Below, one piece after another: positions 61,415-64,000 of a stretch of 64,000 bases of DNA. The notes beneath the pieces are model-generated. The model saw only the letters and a list, made by a program, of their open reading frames with translations, searched no databases and was not told the origin of the DNA. Origin of the DNA: Phytoamicus setariae (lineage in GTDB: Bacteria > Pseudomonadota > Alphaproteobacteria > Rhizobiales > Rhizobiaceae); contig NZ_JAEQNC010000009.1 in assembly GCF_016722925.1 (NCBI RefSeq), forward strand, positions 124,001-188,000, written 5' to 3'. The first letter of the stretch is position 1. Each line of letters opens with the position of its first letter. The position numbers and the translations under genes are program-made.

Positions 61415-62214
61415 GTCGATTTCCGGCGGTTGAGATTGTCGAGATAGAGCGACATCAGCTGTGTTTGCGAGGATATGCCGAGCTTGCGGTAGATGTTACG
61501 ACGGTGGACCTTGACGGTCCCCGTCGTCACCCCCAGCCGGAGCCCGATCGATTCCGAGGAATGCCCCTGCAGCACCAGTTCGATGATCGCCTGCTCACGA
61601 AGGGTGAGCCTGCCATCGTCCCACGGGCGTGCCGCACTGGCTTGCGAGCGCCCCCGCTTGCGCGAAATCCGCGCATCGAAGCGCCTCGACAGATCCTGCC
61701 ACTGACTGCGGATCAACGCATGGACGAACGCGGATGCCTTGCAAAGGAGTTCGTATTCGGCCGACTTGAACGCGCCGGCCTTTTCGCTGCGCATCAGCGA
61801 AAACACCACCGTGATCCCTTCGCCGACAGGAACGAAGTAGCCGAGCTCTTCCGACAGCCCCGTCTGGCCATAATAGCCGCGATAGTACTCGCTGGCGAAA
61901 AACCGGTCGGGCGCAAGTTCGCGCATGCGCCAGATACCAGGCTTTGGAAGGGTCGCTGCACTGTGGAACGGATCGAGCAGGTAGGCGCCTTGCTGATAAA
62001 GCCGGACGAAAACGTGGTAGTCCTGCTCGTTGAAGGTCGAATAGAGATCGATGGGACGTTCGTCCCCGCGATAGGCAAACGTCACCGAGTAATCGAAGTC
62101 GACGAGGGAGCGCAGCATTTCCACACATGACTGGCCGAATGCCTCGTCGGTGGGTTGCTCCTGCCCGACCAGTTTAGCAGCGGCATGAAACAGGCCTTCA
62201 AAATCAACCCGCAA
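61411..62214 (-). CDS. LuxR-type helix-turn-helix regulator
   Basis: The 267-residue protein has an N-terminal sensor-like region (about 1-170, with LLDPFHSAA and ASEYYRGYY) and a C-terminal LuxR/FixJ helix-turn-helix (about 200-262, LTLREQAIIELVLQGHSSESIGLRLGVTTGTVKVHRRNIYRKLG lies here). It is not preceded by a luxI gene, and the classical autoinducer-binding residues are not obvious, so it probably senses a metabolite. It appears to start with TTG at 62214, with GGAGG 9 nt upstream. It is divergent from the polyamine-type transporter genes and shares a large dyad with them. Confidence 0.82.
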   Translation of the reverse strand: MRVDFEGLFHAAAKLVGQEQPTDEAFGQSCVEMLRSLVDFDYSVTFAYRGDERPIDLYSTFNEQDYHVFVRLYQQGAYLLDPFHSAATLPKPGIWRMRELAPDRFFASEYYRGYYGQTGLSEELGYFVPVGEGITVVFSLMRSEKAGAFKSAEYELLCKASAFVHALIRSQWQDLSRRFDARISRKRGRSQASAARPWDDGRLTLREQAIIELVLQGHSSESIGLRLGVTTGTVKVHRRNIYRKLGISSQTQLMSLYLDNLNRRKST

Positions 62215-62271
62215 TGCTCATTCCCTCCGCAACAGATCTCTACTCCCTAAAACTCGCAATTATTAGATCAG

Positions 62272-62305
62272 TACCACCTTCGGGGTATATACCCCAAAGG
62301 CGGTA
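62272..62305. promoter_or_regulatory. 34-bp dyad between LuxR and potA-like genes, probable operator
   Basis: Two 17-nt arms with only two mismatches form an inverted repeat centred on the perfect palindrome GGGGTATATACCCC (62282-62295). The outer parts read TACC-n-CCTT and AAGG-n-GGTA. It sits in the 170-nt region between the divergent genes, so it is probably the operator of the LuxR-type regulator for the transporter and perhaps the upstream operon. Confidence 0.6.
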
Positions 62306-62384
62306 TTTGAGTAATCTGGCTCTAGACGGGGCATAGAATGGCATCGAACGATGCCGATAAAGAACAAGCCACGGGGAACTCTGA

Positions 62385-63485
62385 GTGAACGCAATGTCCG
62401 AATTCGATGTGGAATTCCGGGCAGTTACAAAGCTGTATGGCAATGTGACCGCCGTATCCGATATCGACCTCAAACTTGAACGCGGCGCTTTCGTCGCTCT
62501 TCTCGGCCCATCCGGTTGCGGCAAGACAACCTGCCTGCGGATGATCGGAGGCTTCGAGCAGCCAACATCGGGCGAACTGCTGATCGGCGGCGCACCGATG
62601 CAAGGCGTGCCGGCCTATCGCCGCCCGGTCAACATGGTCTTCCAGCAATATGCGCTGTTTCCGCATTTCGATGTCGAGACCAACGTCGCCTACGGCCTGC
62701 GCCAGATCCGCCCCAAGCTTTCGGATACAGAGGTCATGCGCCGGGTCGGCGAAGTGCTGGAGCAGGTGCACCTGGAGAAATTCAGAAAGCGCCGCATCCA
62801 TGAAATGTCCGGTGGTCAGCAGCAGCGCGTGGCGCTGGCACGCGCCATTGTCAACAAGCCGCGCGTGCTGTTGCTCGACGAGCCATTGGCCGCACTCGAC
62901 AAGAAGCTGCGGACTGCCATGCAGATGGAGCTGCAGAACCTGCACCGCGACCTCGGCATCACCTTCCTGCTCGTCACCCATGACCAGGAGGAAGCGCTGT
63001 CGATGAGCGACCGCGTCTGCGTGATGAATGCCGGCAAGATCGTCCAGTTCGCCAGCCCCCAGGAAATCTACGACAATCCCGCCGATATCTTCGTGGCTGA
63101 TTTCGTCGGCAAGACCAACAAGCTCAACGCCACCATCGACACCGCCGACGGCCGCAAGGGTCTGGCACGTCTCGACAACGGCTCAGTGCTTCCGGTCGTG
63201 AAACATTCAGGCCTTGCCGGCGGCAAGTCCGTGCTTTCGGTCCGACCGGAAGCGATCGCGCTCGGCGCGGTCGGGTCAAACGTCGTCTCCGGCGCCATCG
63301 CCGGCAAGGTAACTCACCGCATATTCCTCGGCTCGTCCGTTGAATATTCCATCGCTGTGCCTGGCGTCGGCGGCATCCTGGTCACCACTGACCGGAATGC
63401 GGGCGGACCCGCCGACCTTTTCGAGCCGGGCACAGCGGTGGAATTACGCATCAAACCCGATGCGCCGCATGTCTTTCAGTCGTGA
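62385..63485 (+). CDS. spermidine/putrescine-type ABC ATPase (PotA-like)
   Basis: The 366-residue protein has Walker A LLGPSGCGKTTCLRMI, signature EMSGGQQQRVALARAI and Walker B VLLLDEPLAALD, and a C-terminal TOBE domain (about 285-365). This is the PotA/OpuA-type layout for polyamine, betaine or similar cations. A GTG at 62385 with GGGGA about 7 nt upstream is used; an ATG at 62394 is possible. It is first in a transporter operon that continues past the window. Confidence 0.88.
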   Translation: MNAMSEFDVEFRAVTKLYGNVTAVSDIDLKLERGAFVALLGPSGCGKTTCLRMIGGFEQPTSGELLIGGAPMQGVPAYRRPVNMVFQQYALFPHFDVETNVAYGLRQIRPKLSDTEVMRRVGEVLEQVHLEKFRKRRIHEMSGGQQQRVALARAIVNKPRVLLLDEPLAALDKKLRTAMQMELQNLHRDLGITFLLVTHDQEEALSMSDRVCVMNAGKIVQFASPQEIYDNPADIFVADFVGKTNKLNATIDTADGRKGLARLDNGSVLPVVKHSGLAGGKSVLSVRPEAIALGAVGSNVVSGAIAGKVTHRIFLGSSVEYSIAVPGVGGILVTTDRNAGGPADLFEPGTAVELRIKPDAPHVFQS

Positions 63486-63516
63486 AGCACCAAAAAATTA
63501 CAAAGGGAACAGAACG

Positions 63517-64000
63517 ATGAACAACGGAAATGACAGCAAGGCTATGACCCAGCGCCAGTTCGCCGACGAACTGATGCGTTTCAAGAAAGGCTCGGTGACA
63601 CGCCGCCACTTCCTCGGCGTGACCGGGCTTGGCCTGGCGGCCGCTGTGCTCGGCGGCAGGACGGGCGTCTTCGGCTCTCCGGCCTATGCCGGCGATCTCG
63701 GCACGCAAATGTCGATCGCCACTTGGCCGAATTATCACGACCCCGCAACCTTCGACGCCTTTACCGCCAAGACCGGCGTTGCCGTCGCGGTCAACGTCTT
63801 CGGCTCGAACGAGGAAATGCTCGCCAAGCTGCAGGCCGGTGCCTCCGGCTGGGACTTGTTCGTTCCGACCAACTACACGATCTCGACCTACCACAAGCTC
63901 GGCCTGATCGATGAACTGGATCTCTCCAAGGTGCCGAATTTTTCGCCGGCAACCCAGAACCAGCGTTTCACCCACGAAGGCGCGATCGACGGCAAGACCT
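63517..64000 (+). CDS. polyamine-type ABC substrate-binding protein (PotD-like), Tat-exported, partial
   Basis: The 3' end lies beyond the window; 161 residues are visible. It has a twin-arginine signal (TRRHFLG, about 29-35, then a hydrophobic region ending SPAYAG) and a PotD/PotF-like start of the mature protein (IATWPNYHDPATFDAF, GSNEEMLAKLQAGASGWDLFVPT). It binds a polyamine, betaine or related cation for the PotA-like ATPase. It follows that gene by 31 nt, with AAAGGGAA upstream of the ATG. Confidence 0.88.
   Translation, partial: MNNGNDSKAMTQRQFADELMRFKKGSVTRRHFLGVTGLGLAAAVLGGRTGVFGSPAYAGDLGTQMSIATWPNYHDPATFDAFTAKTGVAVAVNVFGSNEEMLAKLQAGASGWDLFVPTNYTISTYHKLGLIDELDLSKVPNFSPATQNQRFTHEGAIDGKT

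Noticed and set aside
61411-62214. Quorum-sensing receptor role for the LuxR-type protein
   Set aside because: There is no luxI gene nearby and the acyl-homoserine-lactone-binding residues are not evident.
1-64000. tRNA, rRNA, CRISPR arrays, insertion sequences or prophage genes
   Set aside because: No cloverleaf-like, spaced-repeat, transposase or phage structural sequences were recognised on reading; a dedicated scan (tRNAscan-SE, ISfinder, CRISPR finder) would be needed to exclude short ones.

Overview
The window looks like a GC-rich alphaproteobacterium of the order Hyphomicrobiales, most likely Rhizobiaceae or a close relative. The basis is the rhizobial-type minCDE operon with a CtrA-like box, nadABC next to an NrtR-type Nudix regulator, and the high density of ABC uptake operons with LysR, GntR, RpiR, TetR and LuxR regulators. 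In Rhizobium etli, nadABC and minCDE lie on a chromid (recalled from memory), so this may be a secondary replicon. I see no rRNA, tRNA, CRISPR array, insertion sequence or phage gene.

Layout. (1) 1-850: two small genes, one for a J-domain-like protein without the HPD motif. (2) 852-15708: a catabolic block with a lone FAD-synthetase-like protein, HutD/Ves, a flavin reductase fused to a LysR effector-binding domain, a LysR regulator, an M20 deacylase, a DUF1028 protein, a RidA-like protein, an HpaB-type flavin monooxygenase, a branched-chain-amino-acid-type ABC transporter (binding protein on minus, livHMGF divergent) and aspartate ammonia-lyase. It resembles a two-component flavin-monooxygenase pathway for an imported aromatic or N-heterocyclic compound. 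(3) 16188-24848: a dipeptide-type ABC transporter followed by a NylA-like amidase, an RpiR regulator and a NylB-like serine hydrolase. This suggests uptake and hydrolysis of cyclic or linear amide oligomers. (4) 25066-31782: nadCBA, nrtR and minCDE. (5) 32078-39223: thiolase, small exported protein, M20D amidohydrolase, FAD amine/amino-acid oxidase, DUF1810, ParB-like protein and SulP transporter. (6) 39251-44215: a tetR-MFP-RND efflux operon with a perfect dyad in front of tetR. (7) 44447-50596: a RidA protein, then a hybrid PAS-rich histidine kinase with two OmpR-family response regulators and a small exported protein, linked by a shared TGAAACAA motif. (8) 50813-64000: TenA, then a GntR-led catabolic operon with two enolase-superfamily enzymes, a peptide-type ABC transporter and a pyrroline-2-carboxylate-reductase-like enzyme; then a LuxR regulator divergent from a polyamine-type ABC system that runs off the window.

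Main points of interest: the flavin reductase-LysR effector fusion beside its LysR paralogue; the NylA/NylB-like transporter operon; the TGAAACAA array tied to the two-component system; paired NrtR-type operators in the nadA promoter; a CtrA box before minC; two probable ATT start codons; and stem-loops after all three complete solute-binding-protein genes. Functions are inferred from motifs and recalled family knowledge; no database search was possible.
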